DNA from: an uncultured Psychroserpens sp.
GTDB taxonomy: Bacteria; Bacteroidota; Bacteroidia; Flavobacteriales; Flavobacteriaceae
Reading direction: 5' to 3'
DNA length: 38,241 bases
NCBI GenBank assembly: GCA_905479815.1
Contig: CAJQOA010000230.1
Location: forward strand, 1-38,241
Shown: positions 9,719 through 19,001 of the stretch, in pieces
Position numbering within the stretch: position 1 is the first letter of the stretch
Layout: each line of letters starts with the position of its first letter
The notes under the pieces: generated by a model
Told to the model about the DNA's origin: nothing
The model's input: only the letters and a program-made list of their open reading frames with translations
Databases searched by the model: none
Made by a program: the position numbers and the translations under genes

Positions 9719-12073
9719 TTAAAATCTTACTGAAATTGCTGTTCCTAGAGACAAAGGTCTTCCTCTCCATCCTACATCATCTGGGCTACCAACAAATTCT
9801 CCTACTGAAAATTCTTGATAGTATTGTTTATCTGTTAGGTTTTTGCCCCAAATATCTAGTTTCCAGTTTTTGTATGATAATCCAATACGAGCGTCTAAAA
9901 GTGAATACGCATCAGATGTATGAATGTCTTGATTACTCTCATGCCAATAGGTTTTTCCAGTAGTATCTAAGTTTACAAAACCGTTGAATTTTATATTATC
10001 GGTAATTTTAAATGAGGATTCTAACCCGATAGCAAACGTGCTTACAGGTACGAAAGGCGTTTTATTTCCATTGTAATTAGTATTATCTGTGGTATCTCCA
10101 TTTGTACCTCCAGTTGTTCCCCCATCAACAATTTCTGCATCAGATAAACCAAAGTTTGCAAAGACGTCTAAATAGTTTGTTAATCTTGCACGAGACTCTA
10201 GTTCAAAACCAAATACTTTACTTTCGTCATAATTATAAACACCTGCAATAAAAGTGTTTAAATCTAAAATATATTGTTGCTGGTTAGTTAGTCTAGAACT
10301 AAATATGGAACCATTAAAAATTAAGCGATCATTCCAAGACGTTGTTTTAAAACCTAACTCGTAATTATCTGATGTTTCATCATCGAAACTTCCGTTAAAT
10401 AGATCTGTTGCTTGAGCATTGAAACCTCCATTTCTATATCCTCTACCATAATTGGCATAGAAAAGCACACCTTTTGAAGCTTGATATGATAGCGATAATT
10501 TAGGTTGAAACTCGTTGTTGTCTCTTTCTGAATTGGTAACAAATAAGATGTCATCTTGAGTGAATTTATCAATATCATATCTAAAACCAGCTGAAACCGT
10601 AAGCTTATCTGTTAATTTATAATCCCCAAAACCAAAGAGTGCAAGGGTTTTAGTTTCATTAACGTAATCTGCAGTATCGTATTCAAATGGGCCACCAAAA
10701 TCAACTCCTGTAGTTCCATTTTGATAAAAGTCTTTTTCAATTTTTTGATAGAATCCACCTAAACTCCAATCGAATTTTGTGTCTGTATTCGTGTTATTAA
10801 TACGTAATTCTTGATTAAATGTTTTCGTAGTAATGTCTTCACCTTGTGTTAAGCCATCAAGGGAAAGAAAATCTAAATCACCAATGGTTGAACGCTCTAC
10901 TTTATTAATAGATGTAATAGATTGTAATTTTACACTTCCAAGGTTATAATCCATTTTAATGTTCCCATAGTTGTTAATCATGTCTGATCTTCCAAGAACA
11001 TCTGCATCAATCACATTATTTCCCTCTGAAGGATTTGGATCTAAAACACCTCCTGGAAATTCGCCTTCAAAACCTGTAGGGTTAACTGAATAATAGGTTG
11101 CGCCACCATCAATTTTAAAATGCTGATACGTTGCTGCAACAGTAAATTTGCTAGAAAGCCTTGCTTTAATTTGGCCTCTAATATTAAAGTCTTCAGAGAA
11201 ATCTACTTTTTGATTTAAAAAATCATTGGTTAATAAGCCATCAAATGTTTTGTATTGTGTAGAAAAACGATAAAAAACTTTATCTTTTGAAATGGCACCG
11301 GAAGACACAAATTGAGCTTTCAAATTTCCACCGTTACCAAAACCAAATTTTACTTTATTGGACATCTTATTAGTTGGTTCTTTTGTATAAATATTTATTG
11401 CTCCACCAATTGCATTTTTACCATATAAAGCGCCTTGAGGTCCTTTTACTACTTCGACTAAAGCTAAATCGTAAAGCTCTTGACTTAATAAACTTGGATC
11501 TGGAATAGTAACACCATCAATAACAAATGCTAAAGGCGCATCTCCACCTCTAACTTGAGGAATTCCTCTAACAGTTATAAAGTTTAAACCAACTGCCTGT
11601 GCGGAATTAAATTTTAAATTAGGTACCAAAGTTGAAAATGAACTTATATCTGTAACACCAGCACTTTCAATACCTTCGCTATTTAATGCAGTAACAGATT
11701 CTGCTGTAGTCTGAATAGATTCTGTACGCTTTCTTGATTTACCTATGACTCCAGAAAAACCTCTAATTACAACTTCGTCTAAAGATTCTTCAGATTCATT
11801 TAGCTCAACATCAATTCGGTTTTGGTCACCAATAGTAAGCTCTTGCTTTTCATAACCAATATAAGAGAACACTAAAATAGCAGTGTTTGACTCTACTGTA
11901 ATTTCATAATTACCATTAAAATCTGTAATGACGCCATTAGAAGTTCCTTTTTCAATAATATTTACTCCAGGCATTGGTTCTCCTGTTTTATCTGTTACGT
12001 TTCCATTAACTGAAACTTGAGCAAAAGCTAAACTTGTAATTAATAGAAATAAGAAAAGGATATTTTTTTTCAT
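9719..12073 (-). CDS. TonB-dependent outer-membrane receptor
   Basis: Signal peptide, CarboxypepD_reg-like domain 'VSVNGNVTDKTGEPMPGVNIIEKGTSNGVITDFNGNYEI', plug 'VEVVKGPQGALYGKNAIGGAINIYTK', C-terminal beta-barrel ending in aromatic F. Confidence 0.95.
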   Translation of the reverse strand: MKKNILFLFLLITSLAFAQVSVNGNVTDKTGEPMPGVNIIEKGTSNGVITDFNGNYEITVESNTAILVFSYIGYEKQELTIGDQNRIDVELNESEESLDEVVIRGFSGVIGKSRKRTESIQTTAESVTALNSEGIESAGVTDISSFSTLVPNLKFNSAQAVGLNFITVRGIPQVRGGDAPLAFVIDGVTIPDPSLLSQELYDLALVEVVKGPQGALYGKNAIGGAINIYTKEPTNKMSNKVKFGFGNGGNLKAQFVSSGAISKDKVFYRFSTQYKTFDGLLTNDFLNQKVDFSEDFNIRGQIKARLSSKFTVAATYQHFKIDGGATYYSVNPTGFEGEFPGGVLDPNPSEGNNVIDADVLGRSDMINNYGNIKMDYNLGSVKLQSITSINKVERSTIGDLDFLSLDGLTQGEDITTKTFNQELRINNTNTDTKFDWSLGGFYQKIEKDFYQNGTTGVDFGGPFEYDTADYVNETKTLALFGFGDYKLTDKLTVSAGFRYDIDKFTQDDILFVTNSERDNNEFQPKLSLSYQASKGVLFYANYGRGYRNGGFNAQATDLFNGSFDDETSDNYELGFKTTSWNDRLIFNGSIFSSRLTNQQQYILDLNTFIAGVYNYDESKVFGFELESRARLTNYLDVFANFGLSDAEIVDGGTTGGTNGDTTDNTNYNGNKTPFVPVSTFAIGLESSFKITDNIKFNGFVNLDTTGKTYWHESNQDIHTSDAYSLLDARIGLSYKNWKLDIWGKNLTDKQYYQEFSVGEFVGSPDDVGWRGRPLSLGTAISVRF

Positions 12074-12192
12074 GATTATGCTAGTTTAATATAATGATTA
12101 GTTCTGATAAAAGTAATATTCAAAATATTAATTATTATTCATTCTAATTATTATAAATATTTTTAATAATTTTATAAAATAAATAGGAATTT

Positions 12193-13419
12193 ATGAAAAA
12201 TGGCTCATTATCAATAGTATTAACTTCTGAGTACTTCAAAATAATTTTAGAAAAAGTCCATGAAGCCTTTATGAGCAAGCATAATCTTGTTAAGCTTCCA
12301 AAAGCGTTACAATTATATGGTTATGGTGCATATAATGATAATAAACCTTCCTTAAAGAAAGATTTTGAAGACATTGGTTCTGAATTTATTAATGGAAAAT
12401 ATTTATATGATAAATCAAGAGAATTCGAAAAAGGAAAACCAATAATTAAGCTTAATCAACATTATAAAGATATTATTTTGCTTTATCTAGGGTATGATGA
12501 TTTTAAATATTTTCTTGATGACCATAAAACATCTAGTATTGAATATGAAAAGCAATATGATTTAATTTATAGGGATAATGAGGATAGAACTTATTACTAT
12601 CTGAATTACTATTTTGGAGAAGACAACACGATATTAAAAGGACAAACTATAATTTCAAATAATTGGAAAACAATTCAGCATATTTTTATATATCCATTAG
12701 ATGATGGTACTTTTAGAGAACATTATAGTAACGGAAGCATTAAGCGACAAGGAGATACTATCACAATAAAAACCAACACACTATCTGGAGAAAGATATAT
12801 TGATGGCGCTAGTGAGATATATTATATAGGACATAAATCACCTTCACATTTAAACTACTTGATAGGTACCTATTGCACTTTCGATATTTTTACTAATTCT
12901 GTTGCAGGACGCTCTATTCTTGAAAAATGTGAAAGTAAGCAGGTAATGGAAGAACAATCTAAAACACCTTTTATTCCGCCATATATTGCTTTAGAAATTA
13001 GAAATAAGCGTATTGTTAATAATAGTTTTGTGCCTAGAAATGCTTTAGAATTATCTAGCAATAGTCCTTATGCTTCTCTTTATGGTAAATTACCTGGAAC
13101 CTATGAGTTAATTTTTAATTATGATACTGGTTTTAAAGAGACTTTAAAATTTAAAATATTAGATACAAATTATCAGATTATCACTTTAACTGAAAATGTA
13201 TATATTGAAAAAGATAATATTGAATTGCTAAACAAAGGATCTGTAATAAATTTCAGATTTAGTTTTTCAGGTATTATAGCTCTTGAGAGAGTGAATATCT
13301 TTTTTAAAACCTACTTTCTCAAAAATGAAAGCGGCAAGCAAGAAGGTGTTTTTAGTGGCATTGATAATGAAAATAGGTTAATAAATGGAACTTTGACTGT
13401 AAACTATGTTCAGAATTAA
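12193..13419 (+). CDS. hypothetical protein; N-terminal HTH-like region and beta-rich C-terminal region
   Basis: Isolated 408-aa ORF; 'YKDIILLYLGYDDFKYFLDD' segment followed by beta-rich sequence; no family confidently recognised. Confidence 0.7.
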   Translation: MKNGSLSIVLTSEYFKIILEKVHEAFMSKHNLVKLPKALQLYGYGAYNDNKPSLKKDFEDIGSEFINGKYLYDKSREFEKGKPIIKLNQHYKDIILLYLGYDDFKYFLDDHKTSSIEYEKQYDLIYRDNEDRTYYYLNYYFGEDNTILKGQTIISNNWKTIQHIFIYPLDDGTFREHYSNGSIKRQGDTITIKTNTLSGERYIDGASEIYYIGHKSPSHLNYLIGTYCTFDIFTNSVAGRSILEKCESKQVMEEQSKTPFIPPYIALEIRNKRIVNNSFVPRNALELSSNSPYASLYGKLPGTYELIFNYDTGFKETLKFKILDTNYQIITLTENVYIEKDNIELLNKGSVINFRFSFSGIIALERVNIFFKTYFLKNESGKQEGVFSGIDNENRLINGTLTVNYVQN

Positions 13420-13577
13420 TTACGCCTTTCCAAACACATTCTACTACACTCCTATCGTCGTTTATTCATTATCTCATATTTCATTAACATAGTAGAGAAA
13501 CAGTTCTCAAGAAAAAAATAAAGAAAACTATAATAGCGTACTTCTGAAATTTTAAATACACGAGTATTTATACGTTA

Positions 13578-14282
13578 CTAACAATCATTAATCGGTTCTA
13601 ATAACGGACAAGTTCCTGCATTAGGAATTGTACTTTTAACAGGAGGATCTGGATAGTATTGCATGGTACGTTGCACTTTGACAGCACTAGCAGTTCCAGC
13701 AATTAACTCGACCAAATAAATGGCTTCATCAAGTCCAGAAGAAATGCCTCCTCCTGTAACTCTATTTCCGCTTTTTACATAACGTGGATGTCCATCTACA
13801 ACTGTCACTTTTGGATACTTACCAAAGCAATTAGTAAACGCCCAATGCGTTGTGATTTTATGATCATTCAATAAGCCTGTATTTGCAAGTAATATTGCTC
13901 CTTCGCAAACAGAACAGACCCAATCTGCCTTTGCTCCTGCGCTTTTCACATAGGCCGTATAAGGTGAATTTTTATCTTTAATTATAGTATTTAATGCTTT
14001 TGGACAGCCTCCTGGAACCCAAATTAAGTTAGGATGCTGTACATCTGTATTACAAAATGTAGATTCAACAGTAATTGTCACACCATTATTAGTTGTAAAA
14101 GTCCCTTCTTGTTTGCCAACATATTTTATAATAACCTGTTTTTGGAATGAATCGTCTGAGCCTAGCCAACTAAATATTTCACGAGGCGCTGCAATATCCA
14201 TTAAATCAACACCATCAAAAATGGGAATGACAATAAGAAATATAGGAAGCAATTGTTGTGCTTTAGTTTTTTCAGGTAGCAT
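13578..14282 (-). CDS. DJ-1/PfpI family protein
   Basis: 'IPIFDGVDLMDIAAPREIFSWLG', 'WVCSVCEGAILLANTGLLNDHKITTHW' nucleophile elbow, 'SGGGISSGLDEAIYLVE'. Confidence 0.9.
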   Translation of the reverse strand: MLPEKTKAQQLLPIFLIVIPIFDGVDLMDIAAPREIFSWLGSDDSFQKQVIIKYVGKQEGTFTTNNGVTITVESTFCNTDVQHPNLIWVPGGCPKALNTIIKDKNSPYTAYVKSAGAKADWVCSVCEGAILLANTGLLNDHKITTHWAFTNCFGKYPKVTVVDGHPRYVKSGNRVTGGGISSGLDEAIYLVELIAGTASAVKVQRTMQYYPDPPVKSTIPNAGTCPLLEPINDC

Positions 14283-14296
14283 ATTATATGTGTTGT

Positions 14297-14761
14297 TTAT
14301 CGTATTACAAAAAATGGACGTTTAAATAATTTTATGATTTTATCGCTAGTCTGCTTAGAGAAATTACTAAGCGCAATTAAAGATAGAATGATATACAACC
14401 AAAAGGTTTCACTAAGGTTTATATAATACGTTAGAAGCAAAATTGAAACTCCTAAACCATAAAAAATAATGCTTAACCATGCTTTGTTTAAATAGTGTTT
14501 CCGCAGTAATAAAAAGCTTCCAATACCTAATAGACCAAGAATAACATAACTCCAATTAGAATTATAACTAATCGACTCTAAGCCTATAAAACTAAACAGA
14601 GACGCATAGGCTGCCCAACACATTGGACATTTTGGAAATAGAAAAAGTAACACTACAGATAGACTATTTAACACACTCATTTTTTTACCACCTTTTGTAG
14701 GTGCTTTTTTTAATGAATTACGATTACTACAAGCGCAAGACGTTTTTTTAGATTTTTCCAT
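14297..14761 (-). CDS. small integral membrane protein with Cys motifs (MerC-like topology)
   Basis: 154 aa, about 4 TM; N-terminal 'SCACSNRN' and membrane-proximal 'FPKCPMCWAAY'. Confidence 0.65.
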   Translation of the reverse strand: MEKSKKTSCACSNRNSLKKAPTKGGKKMSVLNSLSVVLLFLFPKCPMCWAAYASLFSFIGLESISYNSNWSYVILGLLGIGSFLLLRKHYLNKAWLSIIFYGLGVSILLLTYYINLSETFWLYIILSLIALSNFSKQTSDKIIKLFKRPFFVIR

Positions 14762-14789
14762 CTGAAGTGAATTTTAGGTGTTATACATA

Positions 14790-16385
14790 TTAGTTTTTTG
14801 ACGTTGGTACTGGTACATCTTTATCCCAAGCTGCTTTTTTAAGCAACCAGCTAAAGTCACCAGATAATTGAGATGCATTTCCTTTGATTATGGAGTCATT
14901 TCTTGATATATATGAATTGATCAAATAGGCACTTGAATGGCAACCAACACAACTTTCTGTTCCAAAAATGGTCATATCAGATTGTGAGTTCTCCATAAGT
15001 CCAGCAACTTGGTTGCCGCCTTGGAAAAAAGTTTCCATAGAGATATTAGTAAGAAATGTCAAATTAGGCTTTCCTCCAGATTTATTGACCACACTTTCTG
15101 GTAAATGGTATTCTGTTTTTGTACTAATAGCTGGTTTTACATCTTGAGATACAGGATACTGTGTGTCAATTAATTGATAATACTGCCATATACTACCTTG
15201 TTGCTTAAAATAGTCTTGCATCATCTTATTGATTTGTTTGACACGAACAGGAATATCGATCATACGCTTAGATTGCGTTTTCATTATAGATGCATCTGCA
15301 TAATATTTATTGGTATCGTTAGTTATTTTCCAATAATCACCATGTTTTGTTGTATGATGCTCATAAGTGTTTCCTTTATTTGTAGCATCAACATTTACTG
15401 GACATGTTTCGCAATTAGGATCTGTAAGTGTTGGATGTATAACAACTGTCTCACCATCGACTTCAATAGTGTTTTGATCTAAATTGTCTATATGTTCAAA
15501 TGTTGACCACACCCATTGCTTACCTGTTGGTGTTTTTTGGCTGATATGAAAACCAATTAATCCAAGAAGTGCTTTTTTTGGTTGTCCTGTCGTTTCATTA
15601 ATAATATAACCTTCATCTCTAAAATAACGGTCTTTATGTGGATCTGAATCTTTTAAGATGCGCCAAGCAAGTTTAATCTCTGTCGCTCCAAGTTGCCCTT
15701 TTTCATAATTTCCCTTCGGAAAATTAGCTTCGGTATTGGTCTTTAAAAATTCTAATTGCCCGTTAATATTATAAAGTTTGTTATCTATAACGTAATCATA
15801 CTCTTCCTTGTTCATTAATACTTCATAAACAACAACTTCACCGTTTTGATCAAATAATTTTCCTGCAAAAGCCTGATCGGTTTCATCGGCAATATTATCG
15901 TGTCCTGTATGTGTTGGTGTTCTACTACTTAATAGTATTCTAGAACCATTATCATTAAGTAAACTTGATTTAAGACCTAAACCACTATCGGTTCTTGTAC
16001 TACCCCAAGCTGCTGGTTTTTTACCATCAGCACGATATACTTGAAAAGCTTCTTTCCATTGTAACCATGCAGGCGAACCATCATCTGTGAAATTTTGAAG
16101 TGCTTTTCCTTTAGCATCTAGAGGCCAATTTATGGCAACAAGCGCCTGCCAACTATAGATGTTATAAATTTCATTAAGTTGGTATATATCATCTGCTTCT
16201 TTTAATATTTTTTGTAACGCAGGATCTACATCTACTGGAATGTTTGGTGTAAATACTGCTGGAGCTTCAAGAACCACATAGTCACTTGTGTTTGTTTGAT
16301 TACAAGATGAAGCCAGGAAGAGGATAGATAGAACAATTGCTTTGGGCATGGTTCTAATAAATAATTTTGATATGTTTAATGTCAT
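14790..16385 (-). CDS. lipoprotein with c-type heme motif (cytochrome c-like family)
   Basis: Lipobox-like 'LFLASSCNQ' and C-terminal 'ESCVGCHSSAYL' (CxxCH). Confidence 0.75.
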   Translation of the reverse strand: MTLNISKLFIRTMPKAIVLSILFLASSCNQTNTSDYVVLEAPAVFTPNIPVDVDPALQKILKEADDIYQLNEIYNIYSWQALVAINWPLDAKGKALQNFTDDGSPAWLQWKEAFQVYRADGKKPAAWGSTRTDSGLGLKSSLLNDNGSRILLSSRTPTHTGHDNIADETDQAFAGKLFDQNGEVVVYEVLMNKEEYDYVIDNKLYNINGQLEFLKTNTEANFPKGNYEKGQLGATEIKLAWRILKDSDPHKDRYFRDEGYIINETTGQPKKALLGLIGFHISQKTPTGKQWVWSTFEHIDNLDQNTIEVDGETVVIHPTLTDPNCETCPVNVDATNKGNTYEHHTTKHGDYWKITNDTNKYYADASIMKTQSKRMIDIPVRVKQINKMMQDYFKQQGSIWQYYQLIDTQYPVSQDVKPAISTKTEYHLPESVVNKSGGKPNLTFLTNISMETFFQGGNQVAGLMENSQSDMTIFGTESCVGCHSSAYLINSYISRNDSIIKGNASQLSGDFSWLLKKAAWDKDVPVPTSKN

Positions 16386-16435
16386 AACGAGTATGTTTTG
16401 ATGGTTATATTTGTATTATATCAAAGTGATATAGT

Positions 16436-17956
16436 CTATTCATTTCTTAATAGTAATCTCACATTAATAGTAGGATTACCCATCATTTTATGAGGAAAAT
16501 GATCTCCAAAAGGTCCATGATCTATTGGTTCTATCCATGCTTCCAGTTTACCAGATTTTACATCTTTTAAAGGCAATTTGAAATCAACATGGACAATTGG
16601 ATTTTCTACACAATTAGGACATTTATCTACTTCTGAAGGTTGAAAAAATCCTTTTGAAGCGATTACTTTTCCGTCTTTTAATAAGTGTACACTAAAGCTT
16701 CCTGGAATTTTAATTCGATTGATACCTTTAACTCTAACATTAGCAATGTCGGTATCGATATGGAACTTCTCTGAAGCGGCCACTGAACCTTTTCTTTTTG
16801 CTGAAAATGAAGTCATAGCAATTTCGTTTATATTAACTGGAGAATCGTAATCAACATCTAAGTTTACGATTGAATCAACAATCTTAACAGTGTCAAGATT
16901 TGGTGGTGCGTCTGTAAATGGAGGTAAATTTTCTAAAACTGGTATCGTAAAAATGTTTCGACTATCAGTTGTGGTGATTGTAGAAAGCAAGCCATTGAGA
17001 TCAGTAGCATGCATTCCTTTTTGCCATTCCCAGAACATACGATCTATATTACAATGATAGAACCAGAAAATAGGATCGAAAGCTGCAACGTTTTGATCTG
17101 CCATTGTTGGTCCAATAGATACGTGACCAGCATCATGAGCAGCAATTGAGGTATCATTTGTAGCGCCTCCAAAAGCTTGTCCACCATGATAATCCTCCCA
17201 ATCTTTTTGTGTCTTAGCTCTTGTAAAGTCTGTGATTACATCATAGGCTTTGAACATGGCTTCCATTTGTTTTAAGGTATGTCGCTGTGTTTGATACCCT
17301 TTTTGATATTTAGTGTTTAAGGTTTCTGGAAGCGTATAACTTGCAAATGGTTCTTGGTTTAAAATGTCTGGAAATTCATTAAAAATATCCCAATATGGCA
17401 TTGTTACATTTTCACAACCTGGAACGCTACGTAATGCGTTTTCAAAATTGTAAATATACGATCGATGCCATGGATTATAGCCTGGAATGTGGTGCATGCA
17501 ATACGGATTTGGTAAACCATGTAATCCTGCTTGCATGAAGTAACTATTAGGATCACTAGAATCCAGTTTCATAAGCCCTGCAAACGCTTTCTTAAGTGTT
17601 TCAATTTCGCTAGACGATAGACTAGAAACATCTTTACGTACACGTCCTGCTGAAACTTCAGCCATAGCTTTAAGCCTACTACTTGCCTGTGCTGGTGGTG
17701 TTCCTTTAGGATACCCATTTGTCATCCAATCTAAAAATGTTTGTATTTGACTTTTAGACCAAGGGCCTTCGCCTCCTGGAGGTGGTGGTGGCATATTTCC
17801 TGCTGCTAATTGTCCATATATTCCTGGACCATTAGTTTTTACCGAATCATAATCATTTAATAGAACTCCATGAGGAGTCATATGATCTATATCTGTTTGT
17901 GTGAACATGTTGCGGATGCCTCCATACCAAGTTGATGCCGTAGTTATATCACTCAT
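16436..17956 (-). CDS. tyrosinase / polyphenol oxidase family protein with N-terminal cytochrome-like module
   Basis: CuA 'HHIPGYNPWHRSYIYNFENALR', CuB 'HDAGHVSIG...FDPIFWFYHCNIDRMFWEWQ'; N-terminal 'GGIRNMFTQTDIDHM...YDSVKTNGPGIYGQLAAGNMPPPP...WSKSQIQTFLDWMTNGYP'. Confidence 0.93.
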   Translation of the reverse strand: MSDITTASTWYGGIRNMFTQTDIDHMTPHGVLLNDYDSVKTNGPGIYGQLAAGNMPPPPPGGEGPWSKSQIQTFLDWMTNGYPKGTPPAQASSRLKAMAEVSAGRVRKDVSSLSSSEIETLKKAFAGLMKLDSSDPNSYFMQAGLHGLPNPYCMHHIPGYNPWHRSYIYNFENALRSVPGCENVTMPYWDIFNEFPDILNQEPFASYTLPETLNTKYQKGYQTQRHTLKQMEAMFKAYDVITDFTRAKTQKDWEDYHGGQAFGGATNDTSIAAHDAGHVSIGPTMADQNVAAFDPIFWFYHCNIDRMFWEWQKGMHATDLNGLLSTITTTDSRNIFTIPVLENLPPFTDAPPNLDTVKIVDSIVNLDVDYDSPVNINEIAMTSFSAKRKGSVAASEKFHIDTDIANVRVKGINRIKIPGSFSVHLLKDGKVIASKGFFQPSEVDKCPNCVENPIVHVDFKLPLKDVKSGKLEAWIEPIDHGPFGDHFPHKMMGNPTINVRLLLRNE

Positions 17957-18182
17957 TTTTATTGTGTGTTTTGGTTAGTTGTCTTTTAACACAATAAAGT
18001 TACAGAGAGTCTTCAACCTATTTACACGTATAAACACCTGTTTTATAAACACATATAAATACACTGGGTAAGAACAATGGAAAGGTAATCTCGATTTTGT
18101 ATAATGAGTATGCTCTTATCATCTTAGAAAACAGTTGACATAAAAATAAAGAAAATTTGATATTAATTACTTGATACACTTG

Positions 18183-18707
18183 TTAGATACGGTGATTATT
18201 ATCCCATGAAATCACGTCCAACCCACCTCCTAAGAAGGTCACACTACCTGCAGGTGTACCAGTTAAGAATTCAATATATATCTCAATAGTAAGAGGTTGA
18301 TGCAGGAATGGGTGTCTTTCTAAGAAGCCTCCATGCCAGTGATGCACATTTGCTTCACCATCGGGTATTATAATGAAGTCTTGTTTTACGTGTCTGCCTA
18401 CAATATTAGGCCGAAACTCATGCCTCATATTTCGACCTTCTCGCAAACGAATTATTGCTAGACGTGCATTTTCGTTCAGTTCCAAATTTAGGTGCAACTT
18501 CCTGACCAAAGTGCCTGTTCCATAACTATTATCACTTTGTATATATGGAACGCCTATATGAAACCAATTAGATGTCAATTCATGTGAAGTTGATTGTTGA
18601 TCAACTTGTAATCCCCAACCAAATCGTCCAATAAATGAAGTCTTTTCAGGATGTTGAATCTCAGTATGCACGCCTGAAGCCAAATGAAATGTAGTGATAA
18701 GTCCCAT
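18183..18707 (-). CDS. hypothetical protein, beta-rich
   Basis: 174-aa ORF with consistent codon use; no domain recognised ('NVHHWHGGFLERHPFLH'). Confidence 0.6.
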   Translation of the reverse strand: MGLITTFHLASGVHTEIQHPEKTSFIGRFGWGLQVDQQSTSHELTSNWFHIGVPYIQSDNSYGTGTLVRKLHLNLELNENARLAIIRLREGRNMRHEFRPNIVGRHVKQDFIIIPDGEANVHHWHGGFLERHPFLHQPLTIEIYIEFLTGTPAGSVTFLGGGLDVISWDNNHRI

Positions 18708-19001
18708 ATGCTAATAATTTTTAATTGATATATATTCTAAATTATGTTATTCGTCTATAATTCAGTTGATTATGTTAAATATAGTATAAATTCATAACAC
18801 TACGTTCCTATTGCCATCGTTGCCACATTATTGGCAATCATTTTAATTATGAAGCTGGAATTGGATATCGTTTTTGAGGTGATATAAAAACAAACTGATT
18901 TTTTTGAAGAAATAAATAATCACGTATTTAAAATTTTATTGATATCGGTTTTTTGAGTTGCGTCATATTTTTTTAGTTAATTTGTTTTATATTAAAGATA
19001 T

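Noticed and set aside
15174-15482. Plus-strand 102-aa Cys/Ile-rich ORF
   Set aside because: Antisense to the CxxCH lipoprotein gene; composition typical of shadow ORFs.
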